From contig CAJTYO010000094.1 of the NCBI GenBank assembly GCA_910584045.1, forward strand, positions 1-7,730: a stretch of 7,730 nt of DNA. Reading direction: 5' to 3'. The notes under the pieces are model-generated. The model was given only the letters and a program-made list of their open reading frames with translations, did not search any database and was not told where the DNA came from. Positions 1 through 5,441 of the stretch are shown here, piece by piece. Position 1 is the first letter of the stretch; each line of letters starts with the position of its first letter. Made by a program: the position numbers and the translations under genes. Source of the DNA: an uncultured Oscillospiraceae bacterium. Its GTDB lineage: Bacteria > Bacillota > Clostridia > Oscillospirales > Oscillospiraceae.

Positions 1-740
1 TCGAACTTCTCCACCGCCTTGATGAGGCCCAGGTTGCCCTCCTGGATCAGGTCCAGAAACAGCATTCCCCGGCCCACATACCGCTTGGCGATGGACACCA
101 CCAGGCGCAGGTTGGCCTCGGCCAGCTTCTGCTTGGCCTTCTCCCCCTCCTTGAGGTAGAGCTTCAGCTGGGCCAGCTCCTGGGGGGGCAGACTGGCCTC
201 GTCCACCTCCTCCAGCCGCTCCTGGGCCATGTTGCCGTCGCTCATCTTCTGGGCCAGATCGATCTCCTCCTCGGGGGAGAGCAGGGGCACCTTGCCGATC
301 TCCTTGAGGTACATCCGCACCGGGTCGTCCACGGCGAAGCTGTCCACCAGGGTGTTGGGATCGACCAGCTCCTCCTCCTCAATGTCGGCGATCTCGTCCA
401 GCGGCGGGTCCATATCGTCCGGCATCTCCGGCAGGATGTCCTCCTCGCTGCCGATCTCGATGGACAGGGACTCCAGGGAGTCGTACAGCTTCTCCATCTG
501 ATCGCTGTCCAGCTCGATTTCGTCCAGCACCTCCATCATCTCCGAGGAGTCCAGGCGGCCCCGTTTCTTGCCCCGGGCGAACAGGTCCATGATCTTCTCG
601 TTGGCCAGAAGGATGGCGGCGGCGGGCAGCTTCTCCACCACCTTGTCCGGCAGGCGGGAATATTTCTTCTCGCCCTCCGCCTTTTTATTCTCGGCGGTGC
701 GCTCAGTGCCCACGGCCATATCTTCCTTCTTTTTTGTCAT
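1..740 (-). CDS. rpoD: RNA polymerase primary sigma factor RpoD (SigA), N-terminal part, cut by window edge
   Basis: Primary sigma factor that directs core RNA polymerase to housekeeping promoters. The window holds codons 1-246; the rest lies off the left edge. Seen: a Lys-rich N-terminus, then an acidic region 1.1-like stretch (about residues 40-125). Region 1.2 follows (about 138-166, beginning DDPVRMYLKEIGKVPLLS), then region 2.1 with AEANLRLVVSIAKRYVGRG at 208-226 and LFLDLIQEGNLGLIKAVEKF at 227-246, a near-invariant core-binding signature of group 1 sigma factors. The ATG at 740 overlaps the dnaG stop as ATGA. A GGAGG (750-754) nine bases upstream lies inside the dnaG end, so translation is probably coupled; an in-frame ATG at codon 8 is a less likely start. 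Odd: the linker between regions 1.2 and 2.1 is about 29 residues longer than I recall for B. subtilis SigA. Identity is very secure. Confidence 0.97.
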   Translation of the reverse strand, partial: MTKKKEDMAVGTERTAENKKAEGEKKYSRLPDKVVEKLPAAAILLANEKIMDLFARGKKRGRLDSSEMMEVLDEIELDSDQMEKLYDSLESLSIEIGSEEDILPEMPDDMDPPLDEIADIEEEELVDPNTLVDSFAVDDPVRMYLKEIGKVPLLSPEEEIDLAQKMSDGNMAQERLEEVDEASLPPQELAQLKLYLKEGEKAKQKLAEANLRLVVSIAKRYVGRGMLFLDLIQEGNLGLIKAVEKF

Positions 741-2530
741 GACTGCTTTCCTCCGTAACCCTTTTTCTTTTTGTCTCCCTTGAATTTTTCCACGGCGGCC
801 AGCAGGGGGTCGCCCTCCGGCGTCCCCCGCCGCTTCTCCGCGGACGAAAGTATCACCTGTATGTAGTCGGCAAGCGCCCGCTCCGCATGGGCGGGGGCTT
901 CCGGCCTTTGCAGTACGCCGGTCAGATGGCTCATCTCCTCCGGACTGCACGAGGCCCCCAGAGAGGCCGCCGTGGGGGTCCGCCCCTCGCTCCAGGCCTC
1001 CAGCAGCTGCCGGTAGATCCGGCTCAGAAAGTCGGAGCTGAAGTCCTCCGGCGCCAGCGCCCGGCACCGCTCCGCCAGGCTTCCATCCAGCAGCAGCAGG
1101 CGGATGACCCCCTCCTCCGCCATGGCGGAGCGCAGGTCGTTGTAGCGGATGGCCCGGTCCCTGGGCTGACGCAGGGCGGAGGCGTTCAGGTTCTCCCGGG
1201 TCAGGGCCCGCTTCTCCTGGCCCCGCAACTTCCGCCGGGCCCGCTCCACCTCGGTGAGCATGGCCTGCCGGGAGATGCCCGCCGCCTCGGCGGCCCGGCC
1301 GGCGTAGACCTCCCGCTCCACGGCGTTGGACAGGGAGGCGATGAGCTCGCTGATTTCGCCGCCATAGGCGATCTTCTGCTCCGGGTCGCTCAGGTCGTAT
1401 TTGCCGGCCACGGCGTCCATGCGGTAGTCCATCTGATCGGTGCTGCCGCTGAGGGCCGCCTCAAAGGCGGCGGGACCCTGGAATTTGATGAAATCGTCCA
1501 CGTCCTGCTTGACGTATTCCCCGTCCGACAGGCGGCGGGGAAGCCGGAGGATGCGAACCTTGAATTCGCTGTCCTCCAGCAGTTTGATGTTTTTTTGAGT
1601 GGCCAGCTGCCCCGCCGCGTCGTTGTCGTAGCAGAGCACCAGCTCCTTGGTATAGCGGCTGAGAATCTTGGTCTGCTCCATGGTGAGGGCGGTGCCCATG
1701 GAGGCCACGGCGTTGTCGAAGCCCGCCTGGTGCAGGGTGATGACGTCGATGTTGCCCTCGCAGAGAATGAAGTTGGGGCGTCTGGTCTTCTTGGCCAGAT
1801 TGATGCCGTACAGATTCCGGCGCTTGCTGTAGACGATGGTCTCCGTGGTGTTCATATACTTGGGCTCGCCCTTGTCCAGCACCCGGCCGCCGAAGGCCAC
1901 CACGTCCCCCTTCACGTCAATGACGGGGAACATGAGTCGGCTGCGGAACTTATCGTAGAGCCGCCCCTGCTTGTTTTGCACCACCAGCCCCGCCGCAAGC
2001 ATATCCGCTTTCGAGTACCCCTTCTCCTGCATGGCGGACAGCAGGGCGTCCCAGCTGTCCAGGGAGGCCCCCAGGCCAAAGTTCATGGCGGTCCTCCGCG
2101 TAATTCTCCGCCGCTCCAGATAGGCGGCCACCGCCGCTCCCTCCGGCCGGGAGAGGTTTTGATAAAACCAGCGGGCCGCCTCCTTGTTGAGGGACAGCAC
2201 CCGCTGCCGGCGGCGGGATTCCTCCCGGTCCGCATTGTCCTCCGGCACGTCCATGCCGGCCCGCCGGGCCAGAAAGCGGACGGCGTCGGGGAAGCCCAGG
2301 TTTTCGATCTCCATGATGAAGTGGAGAACGCCGCCCCCCTTGTGGCAGCCGAAACAGTAGAATATCTGCTTATCCGGGGCCACGGAGAAGGAACCGGTCT
2401 TCTCGTTGTGGAAGGGGCACAGACCGAAATAGTTGCCCCCCTTCTTGGTCAGGGACACATAGGAGGAGACGACGTCCACAATATCGCTGCGGTCAACCAG
2501 CTCGTCCAAAAACCGCTGGGGGAACGCCAT
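737..2530 (-). CDS. dnaG: DNA primase DnaG
   Basis: Synthesises RNA primers for the lagging strand at the replication fork, working with the replicative helicase. The 597 residues match the family's usual length. In order: a CHC2 zinc-binding domain with C38, H41, C59 and C62 (CPFHNEKTGSFSV, then FYCFGCHKGGG); the primase catalytic core; a Toprim fold with catalytic E258 (CEGNIDVI) and the acidic pair D302/D304 (YDNDAAGQ), plus DVDDFI at 343-348; then a helical C-terminal region fitting the helicase-binding domain. The start at 2530 follows a strong GGGGAGGT (2541-2548). It is the first gene of a dnaG-rpoD pair, overlapping rpoD by 4 bp. Small oddities: G46 replaces the usual Pro of the EKTPSF zinc-domain motif, and NID replaces the common YMD in the Toprim motif; all ligand and acidic residues remain, so the enzyme should be active. 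Confidence 0.97.
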   Translation of the reverse strand: MAFPQRFLDELVDRSDIVDVVSSYVSLTKKGGNYFGLCPFHNEKTGSFSVAPDKQIFYCFGCHKGGGVLHFIMEIENLGFPDAVRFLARRAGMDVPEDNADREESRRRQRVLSLNKEAARWFYQNLSRPEGAAVAAYLERRRITRRTAMNFGLGASLDSWDALLSAMQEKGYSKADMLAAGLVVQNKQGRLYDKFRSRLMFPVIDVKGDVVAFGGRVLDKGEPKYMNTTETIVYSKRRNLYGINLAKKTRRPNFILCEGNIDVITLHQAGFDNAVASMGTALTMEQTKILSRYTKELVLCYDNDAAGQLATQKNIKLLEDSEFKVRILRLPRRLSDGEYVKQDVDDFIKFQGPAAFEAALSGSTDQMDYRMDAVAGKYDLSDPEQKIAYGGEISELIASLSNAVEREVYAGRAAEAAGISRQAMLTEVERARRKLRGQEKRALTRENLNASALRQPRDRAIRYNDLRSAMAEEGVIRLLLLDGSLAERCRALAPEDFSSDFLSRIYRQLLEAWSEGRTPTAASLGASCSPEEMSHLTGVLQRPEAPAHAERALADYIQVILSSAEKRRGTPEGDPLLAAVEKFKGDKKKKGYGGKQS

Positions 2531-2551
2531 AGGAACTCACACCTCCCCTAT

Positions 2552-2580
2552 TTTATAAACCATCCTATTACAGTATACAA
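2552..2580 (-). promoter_or_regulatory. Candidate sigma-A promoter for dnaG-rpoD
   Basis: On the minus strand TTGTAT (2575-2580) is followed after exactly 17 bases by TATAAA (2552-2557). The -35 hexamer matches the consensus at three of six positions, the -10 at five of six. It would give a leader of only about 20 bases that begins almost at the ribosome binding site. A rival -10, TATACT at 2572-2577, lacks a -35 partner at the right distance. The AT-rich tract at 2611-2631 lies about 30 bp upstream of the -35 and could act as an UP-like element. The call rests on hexamers and spacing alone. Confidence 0.45.
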
Positions 2581-2610
2581 CGAAAAGCTCAAAAATCCTC
2601 TTTTCCAGGC

Positions 2611-2629
2611 AAATTTTTTTAAAAAATTT
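2611..2629. repeat. AT-only 19-bp palindrome in the divergent dnaG / PPTase intergenic region
   Basis: AAATTTTTT and AAAAAATTT are perfect 9-base inverted arms around a single T. The tract contains no G or C, in strong contrast to the GC-rich genes on both sides. Phased A-tracts of this kind are intrinsically bent and often lie upstream of strong promoters, so a curvature or UP-element role for dnaG-rpoD is plausible. A simple low-complexity tract cannot be excluded. Confidence 0.5.
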
Positions 2630-2666
2630 TTCTGACGCACGAAAAAGACGGTCAAACGGCGGGATT

Positions 2667-2709
2667 TCCCATATTTGGAGGCGGATATGGGATATAGTAT
2701 GCTCCATAT
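2667..2709. repeat. Three evenly spaced inverted half-sites upstream of the phosphopantetheinyl transferase gene
   Basis: TCCCATAT (2667-2674), its exact reverse complement ATATGGGA (2685-2692), and TCCATAT (2703-2709, one base shorter) begin exactly 18 bp apart and alternate in orientation. The first two form a perfect 8-bp dyad around 10 bases; the second and third form a 6-bp dyad (ATATGG / CCATAT) around 13 bases. The group ends about 17 bases before the AAGGAGG ribosome binding site, so it could be an operator or a pair of alternative hairpins in a leader. No regulator family is recognised. Confidence 0.5.
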
Positions 2710-2723
2710 AAGCGCCGTCGCGT

Positions 2724-2734
2724 AAGGAGGGGGG
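2724..2734 (+). promoter_or_regulatory. Ribosome binding site that fixes the TTG start of the phosphopantetheinyl transferase gene
   Basis: AAGGAGGGGGG is a strong anti-Shine-Dalgarno match whose GGAGG core ends ten bases before TTG at 2741. An in-frame TAA at 2723-2725 closes off any upstream start, and no ATG exists in this frame near the N-terminus. TTG 2741 is therefore favoured; GTG at 2750 is the only close alternative. Confidence 0.75.
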
Positions 2735-2740
2735 AGAGCG

Positions 2741-3229
2741 TTGGATGTAGTGGTATACGCCGCTCTGGGGCCGGAAAACAGGGAGCGGGAGCTGGCCCGC
2801 CGCCTGCTGGCCACGGCGCTGGAGCGGGAGTTGGGGCTGGCGGCTGTACCGCCCATGGAGCGGGAGGCGGGGGGAAAGCCGTTCTTCCCCCTTCGGCCGG
2901 ACATATGCTTCAACCTCAGCCACAGTCACGGGGCTGTCGTCTGCGCGCTCCATGACAAGCCGGTGGGGATTGACGTGGAGCGGCTGCGCCCGCCGCCCAG
3001 ACGCCTGGCGGAGGGGATGGAGGCGGAGGCTTTTTTTCGTCTGTGGACGGCCAAAGAGGCTTCCGTCAAACGGCGGGGTCTGGGCATTGCGGCCCTGCTG
3101 AGGCCGCTGGAGCCGGACCCGCTTTGCCGGTATCTGGACGGTTTGCTGGAGGGCTGCGCCGTCACGGTGTGCCCGTCGGAGGAAGCGGCGGTGCGGACGG
3201 TGGCGGTGGATTTTTTTCGAACAGAATGA
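2741..3229 (+). CDS. Sfp-type 4'-phosphopantetheinyl transferase superfamily protein, compact form
   Basis: Transfers 4'-phosphopantetheine from coenzyme A to a serine of a carrier protein (fatty-acid ACP, or a peptide or polyketide synthase carrier). Seen: GGKPFF (44-49), FNLSHS with H61 (57-62), the magnesium motif GIDVE with D78 and E80 (76-80), and LWTAKEASVK with W102, K105, E106 and K110 (101-110). All four blocks of the family are present and in order. At 162 residues it is well short of the usual 210-240. The distance from GIDVE to WTAKE is about 16 residues shorter than in B. subtilis Sfp, and the C-terminus is also trimmed. The missing segment includes the loop held to contact the carrier protein, so the partner may be unusual. 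It is divergent from dnaG and convergent with the bactofilin gene, and no carrier-protein or synthase gene is nearby, so the substrate cannot be read from context. Family secure; activity likely, not certain. Confidence 0.88.
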   Translation: MDVVVYAALGPENRERELARRLLATALERELGLAAVPPMEREAGGKPFFPLRPDICFNLSHSHGAVVCALHDKPVGIDVERLRPPPRRLAEGMEAEAFFRLWTAKEASVKRRGLGIAALLRPLEPDPLCRYLDGLLEGCAVTVCPSEEAAVRTVAVDFFRTE

Positions 3230-3253
3230 GGACCGGGCGGAGGCCCGGTCCTC
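3228..3253. terminator. Strong hairpin between convergent genes, probable bidirectional terminator
   Basis: An 11-bp perfect stem (GAGGACCGGGC / GCCCGGTCCTC) closes a four-base loop. The left arm begins inside the TGA stop (3227-3229) of the phosphopantetheinyl transferase gene, and the right arm ends 14 bases past the bactofilin stop. The flanking T-runs are poor: TTCT on the plus strand, and on the minus strand ATTCTGTTCG. Position and stem strength favour a shared terminator, though release may be inefficient without a U-tract. Confidence 0.65.
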
Positions 3254-3267
3254 TTCTGCCTATGTAC

Positions 3268-3711
3268 CTATTCAGACTGTGTGGATTGGGGAAGGTGCTG
3301 CTGTGCGGCGGGCGGCATGGTGCTGCGCCCGTTGAGGCGGCCGCCGTCCTCCACCTCCAGGGCCGGCGTGGTCATATCGCCCTCCAAGCTGCCTGTTTTT
3401 TGCAGAAGCAGACGCTCCCTGGCGAAGACCGGGCCCTCGACACGACCGGCAATCCGCACCACATCGGCCGTAATCGGCCCCTTAATCAGGCCCGTCGGCG
3501 CAATGATTACCGCACCCTGGAGGTCAATCTCGCCCTCCACGGTCCCCTCTACCTGGATCACGCCGTCGCCCCGCAGCGCGCCGGTCATCGTCGCGCCAAG
3601 GGCGACGACCGTACTTCTGGGAGGCTCGGGCAGGGTGGGGAGGTCCTCATACGGCTCCTGCATGGTGGTCTCCGTCTCGTCCGTCCGCGGCTGTTTCCCA
3701 AAGAAACCCAT
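3268..3711 (-). CDS. Bactofilin family (DUF583) cytoskeletal protein
   Basis: Bactofilins are small beta-helical proteins that polymerise without nucleotide and act as membrane-linked scaffolds in cell shape, wall synthesis or spore development. Of 147 residues, a short N-terminal peptide (MGFFGKQ) and an acidic, proline-rich linker (about 8-32) precede the bactofilin core (about 33-132). Beta-turn repeats are visible as GDGVIQVEGTVEGEI, GLIKGPITADVVRIAGRVEG and GSLEGDMTTPALEVEDGGRLNG. A Pro/Gln-rich tail of about 15 residues ends the protein. The hydrophobic-basic N-terminal peptide resembles short membrane-targeting sequences described for some bactofilins; that role is inferred. I chose ATG 3711 over an ATG 12 codons upstream because AAGGAGGAA (3716-3724) lies just before it and would be inside the longer reading. 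It has its own promoter, so it is probably expressed separately from the operon upstream. Confidence 0.92.
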   Translation of the reverse strand: MGFFGKQPRTDETETTMQEPYEDLPTLPEPPRSTVVALGATMTGALRGDGVIQVEGTVEGEIDLQGAVIIAPTGLIKGPITADVVRIAGRVEGPVFARERLLLQKTGSLEGDMTTPALEVEDGGRLNGRSTMPPAAQQHLPQSTQSE

Positions 3712-3715
3712 AATG

Positions 3716-3724
3716 TTCCTCCTT
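3716..3724 (-). promoter_or_regulatory. Ribosome binding site that decides the bactofilin start
   Basis: On the minus strand AAGGAGGAA precedes ATG 3711 by about four to six bases counted from the GGAGG core. A longer reading frame starting at 3747 would place this site inside the coding sequence and add a basic 12-residue extension unlike bactofilin N-termini, so the shorter start is preferred. Confidence 0.75.
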
Positions 3725-3768
3725 TTTCTTGGAAGGGCCGGTCCCATTCCGTGCGGCGCTTCCTTTTC

Positions 3769-3798
3769 TTCCCGGCCGGCGCGGTGTGCCGACCGGAA
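3769..3798 (-). other. Leader hairpin at the 5' end of the bactofilin transcript
   Basis: On the minus strand TTCCGGTCGGC (3788-3798) can pair with GCCGGCCGGGAA (3769-3780) across a seven-base loop, with one bulged base and one G-U pair. If the promoter at 3809-3837 is used, the stem begins only a few bases after the start of the mRNA. That placement fits a 5' stabilising hairpin. No riboswitch class is recognised. Confidence 0.4.
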
Positions 3799-3808
3799 AT
3801 TATTTTAT

Positions 3809-3837
3809 ATTTTATCATAGTTCTTGCCCTTTGGCAA
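3809..3837 (-). promoter_or_regulatory. Sigma-A promoter with extended -10 for the bactofilin gene
   Basis: On the minus strand TTGCCA (3832-3837; five of six consensus) is followed after 17 bases by TAAAAT (3809-3814; five of six), preceded by TGA, a TGN extended -10. The start point would fall near 3802, giving a leader of about 90 bases. The -35 lies in one arm of an inverted repeat (CTTGCC CTTT GGCAAG, 3823-3838), so a repressor there could occlude polymerase. Confidence 0.7.
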
Positions 3838-3864
3838 GCTATTCCTACAGCCCATGAGGAAAAG

Positions 3865-3883
3865 GCCCACGCCGCGGACGGGC
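3865..3883 (-). terminator. Weak terminator candidate after the DUF212 gene
   Basis: Just past the TAA stop, the minus strand can form a six-pair stem (GCCCGT / GTGGGC, two of the pairs G-U) around a CCGCGGC loop, followed by CTTTTCC. Stem and T-run are both modest. It may end the six-gene operon, but read-through into the bactofilin gene is quite possible. Confidence 0.3.
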
Positions 3884-3884
3884 G

Positions 3885-4325
3885 TTACACCAGCAGCCCC
3901 ACGCCCAATCCCAGCAGCGCGCCCATCAGCACCTGCAGCGGCGTGTGTCCCATAACCTCGCGCAGATCGTCGGCAAAGTCCTCCGCCGTCAGTTTCTCCA
4001 CATGGGCCAGAATCTGGTTCACCAGGCGGGCCGTATCTCCGGCGCTGCGGCGGACGTTGCACGCGTCGTACATCACCACCGCCGAGAGAATGACGGCCAG
4101 GGCGAAGTCCGGACCGGAGACGCCGTGGAGCTTTCCGATAGCCGCGGCGGCGGCCACCATCAGGGCGGAGTGACTGCTGGGCATTCCGCCGCTGGACACA
4201 AAGCGGCCCAGGTCCAGCTTCCGCAGCAGGACGGCCTCCAGAATCACCTTGATCAGCTGGGCCAGAAACCATGCCAGCAGGGCGCAGTCGATGATGGGGT
4301 TGGTGGTGAGCATCCCAAAGCGCAT
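3885..4325 (-). CDS. DUF212 / divergent PAP2 family membrane protein (YuiD-like)
   Basis: A 146-residue membrane protein of the family annotated 'divergent PAP2', distant relatives of type 2 acid phosphatases and vanadium haloperoxidases. Seen: a long hydrophobic N-terminal segment (about 11-35), the family signature SGGMPSSHSA (45-54), a second hydrophobic stretch (about 78-92) running into MYDACNVRRSAG (85-96), then GHTPLQVLMGALLGLGVGLLV (126-146) with the conserved GHTP and a C-terminal membrane segment. The ATG at 4325 is chosen because the GGAGG in the last codons of ispA sits ten bases before it; only four bases separate the ispA stop from this start, so translation is probably coupled. 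A much longer open frame upstream is an out-of-frame reading of ispA and is not part of the gene. Tight linkage to a prenyl diphosphate synthase hints at a prenyl or lipid diphosphate substrate, but that is inference; no activity is established here. Confidence 0.9.
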   Translation of the reverse strand: MRFGMLTTNPIIDCALLAWFLAQLIKVILEAVLLRKLDLGRFVSSGGMPSSHSALMVAAAAAIGKLHGVSGPDFALAVILSAVVMYDACNVRRSAGDTARLVNQILAHVEKLTAEDFADDLREVMGHTPLQVLMGALLGLGVGLLV

Positions 4326-4329
4326 GGGT

Positions 4330-5202
4330 CTACTTCCTCCTGTCCGCCAGGCTGTCCGCCAGCTCCAGCAAAAATCCGCTCTCCGGGAATCCGGCGATGG
4401 CCTCCCTCGCCAGGCGGGTCTCCTCCGCCACCAGACTTTCGCAGCCCTCCAGGCCCAGCAGATCCACAAAGGTCCGCTTGCCCTCCGCCCTGTCGGAGCC
4501 CACCGGTTTGCCAAACTCCGCCTGATCGGCGATGACGTCCAGCATGTCGTCCCGGACCTGGAAGGCCAGGCCGATGTGCTCCGCGTAGGACAGCGCCTGC
4601 CGCCGGACCTCCAGTGAAGCCCCGGCGGCGATGCACCCCAGGCCCGCCGCCGCACCCAGCAGCCCCCCGGTCTTTCGCAGGCACATATCCCGCAGGGACG
4701 CCTCGTCCCGGGCCAGCCCGTCCATATCCAGCACCTGCCCGGCCACCATGCCGTCCCCGCCGCAAGCGGCGGAGAGGGCGCGGACCGCATCGATCCGCTG
4801 CTCTGCGCTCAGTCCCGGAGCTTGGGAAATGAGCCGGAACGCTTCCGCCTGCAGCGCGTCCCCCGCCAGTACGGCCATGGTTTCCCCATAGACCTTGTGA
4901 CAGGTGGGCCGGCCCCGCCGGAGATCGTCGTCGTCCATACAGGGCAGGTCGTCGTGGATGAGGGAGTAGGTGTGGACGCACTCCAGCGCCGCTCCCAGCG
5001 GGAGGGCGCGCCTGGCATCCCCGCCCAAAGCCTCGCAGAAGGCCAGGGTCATCACGGGCCGCACCCGCTTGCCCCCCGCCAACAGGCTGTAGCGCATGGC
5101 CTCCTGGAGCCGCCCATAGGGCTCGTTCCGCAGAAAGAGGCCCTGCAAAGCCTCCTCCACCGCGGCGCGATAGCGGTCATACCGGGTCTGAAAGCCCTCC
5201 AT
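4330..5202 (-). CDS. ispA: Polyprenyl synthetase, farnesyl/geranylgeranyl diphosphate synthase type
   Basis: Condenses isopentenyl diphosphate with allylic diphosphates to make C15 or C20 prenyl diphosphates for undecaprenyl carrier and quinone or hopanoid-type lipids; cytosolic and magnesium dependent. Of 290 residues: GGKRVRP (43-49) binds isopentenyl diphosphate, the first aspartate-rich motif is DDLPCMDDDD (84-93) within LIHDD..LRRGRPTCHK, KTGG is at 177-180, and the second aspartate-rich motif DDMLD spans 218-222 with GKR at 241-243. All catalytic residues are present and the length is normal. I chose ATG 5202 because GGAGG ends seven bases before it; the alternative GTG at 5208 overlaps the xseB stop but has only one base between it and the Shine-Dalgarno core. 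Tyr at -5 from the first motif does not by itself fix product length. It lies between xseB and a DUF212 gene as in many clostridia. Confidence 0.95.
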   Translation of the reverse strand: MEGFQTRYDRYRAAVEEALQGLFLRNEPYGRLQEAMRYSLLAGGKRVRPVMTLAFCEALGGDARRALPLGAALECVHTYSLIHDDLPCMDDDDLRRGRPTCHKVYGETMAVLAGDALQAEAFRLISQAPGLSAEQRIDAVRALSAACGGDGMVAGQVLDMDGLARDEASLRDMCLRKTGGLLGAAAGLGCIAAGASLEVRRQALSYAEHIGLAFQVRDDMLDVIADQAEFGKPVGSDRAEGKRTFVDLLGLEGCESLVAEETRLAREAIAGFPESGFLLELADSLADRRK

Positions 5203-5204
5203 AG

Positions 5205-5441
5205 TCACTCCTCCACGCCGAAGGGCAGCTCCACCGGCTCGCCGTCGGGCCCCTTCTGCAGCTTGACCACCGTCTGTTCCGCCTCGTCCAGCATGGAGGC
5301 GCAGAGGGAGGCCAGCTTTGTTCCCTCCTCAAAAAGCGTCAGACTGTCGGCCAGCTTCGCGTCCCCTTTTTCCAGCTGGGACACGATTTCCTCCAGACGG
5401 GCAATATTCTCTTCGAAGCTCTTCGTTTTTTCCGAACTCAT
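5205..5441 (-). CDS. xseB: Exodeoxyribonuclease VII small subunit
   Basis: Small subunit of exonuclease VII, which degrades single-stranded DNA from either end; several XseB copies wrap the helical part of one XseA. The 78-residue protein has the family core SFEENIARLEEIVSQLEKGD (8-27) followed by LADSLTLFEEGTKLASLC (30-47), two amphipathic helices with the conserved LE.IV..LE.G, and a short acidic tail. ATG 5441 overlaps the xseA stop as ATGA, and AAGGAGG inside the end of xseA is correctly spaced (seven bases), so translation is coupled to give paired subunits. A longer reading from an ATG eight codons upstream would bury that ribosome binding site and is rejected. Confidence 0.95.
   Translation of the reverse strand: MSSEKTKSFEENIARLEEIVSQLEKGDAKLADSLTLFEEGTKLASLCASMLDEAEQTVVKLQKGPDGEPVELPFGVEE

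Noticed and set aside
887..2635. A 582-codon open frame on the plus strand antisense to nearly all of dnaG
   Set aside because: It has no ribosome binding site at its ATG, shows Gly/Pro/Leu/His-rich low-complexity character typical of the reverse frame of GC-rich genes, and no domain is recognisable. The dnaG reading is unmistakable.
2537..2953. Minus-strand open frames of 138 and 121 codons over the dnaG upstream gap and the phosphopantetheinyl transferase N-terminus
   Set aside because: They overlap a recognised gene and promoter elements and contain no known motif.
3769..3820. Plus-strand rho-independent terminator (GC hairpin followed by an AT-rich run with several Ts)
   Set aside because: No plus-strand gene reads into it; the AT-rich run is better explained as the minus-strand -10 region of the bactofilin promoter. 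It could at most stop antisense read-through.
3043..4173. A 376-codon plus-strand open frame spanning the end of the phosphopantetheinyl transferase, the terminator, bactofilin and DUF212 genes
   Set aside because: It crosses a strong hairpin and several well supported genes and has no family features.
4326..4790. N-terminal extension of the DUF212 frame into the ispA region
   Set aside because: The Trp/Arg/Gly-rich extension is an out-of-frame reading of ispA. The ribosome binding site and the start of family homology both point to ATG 4325.
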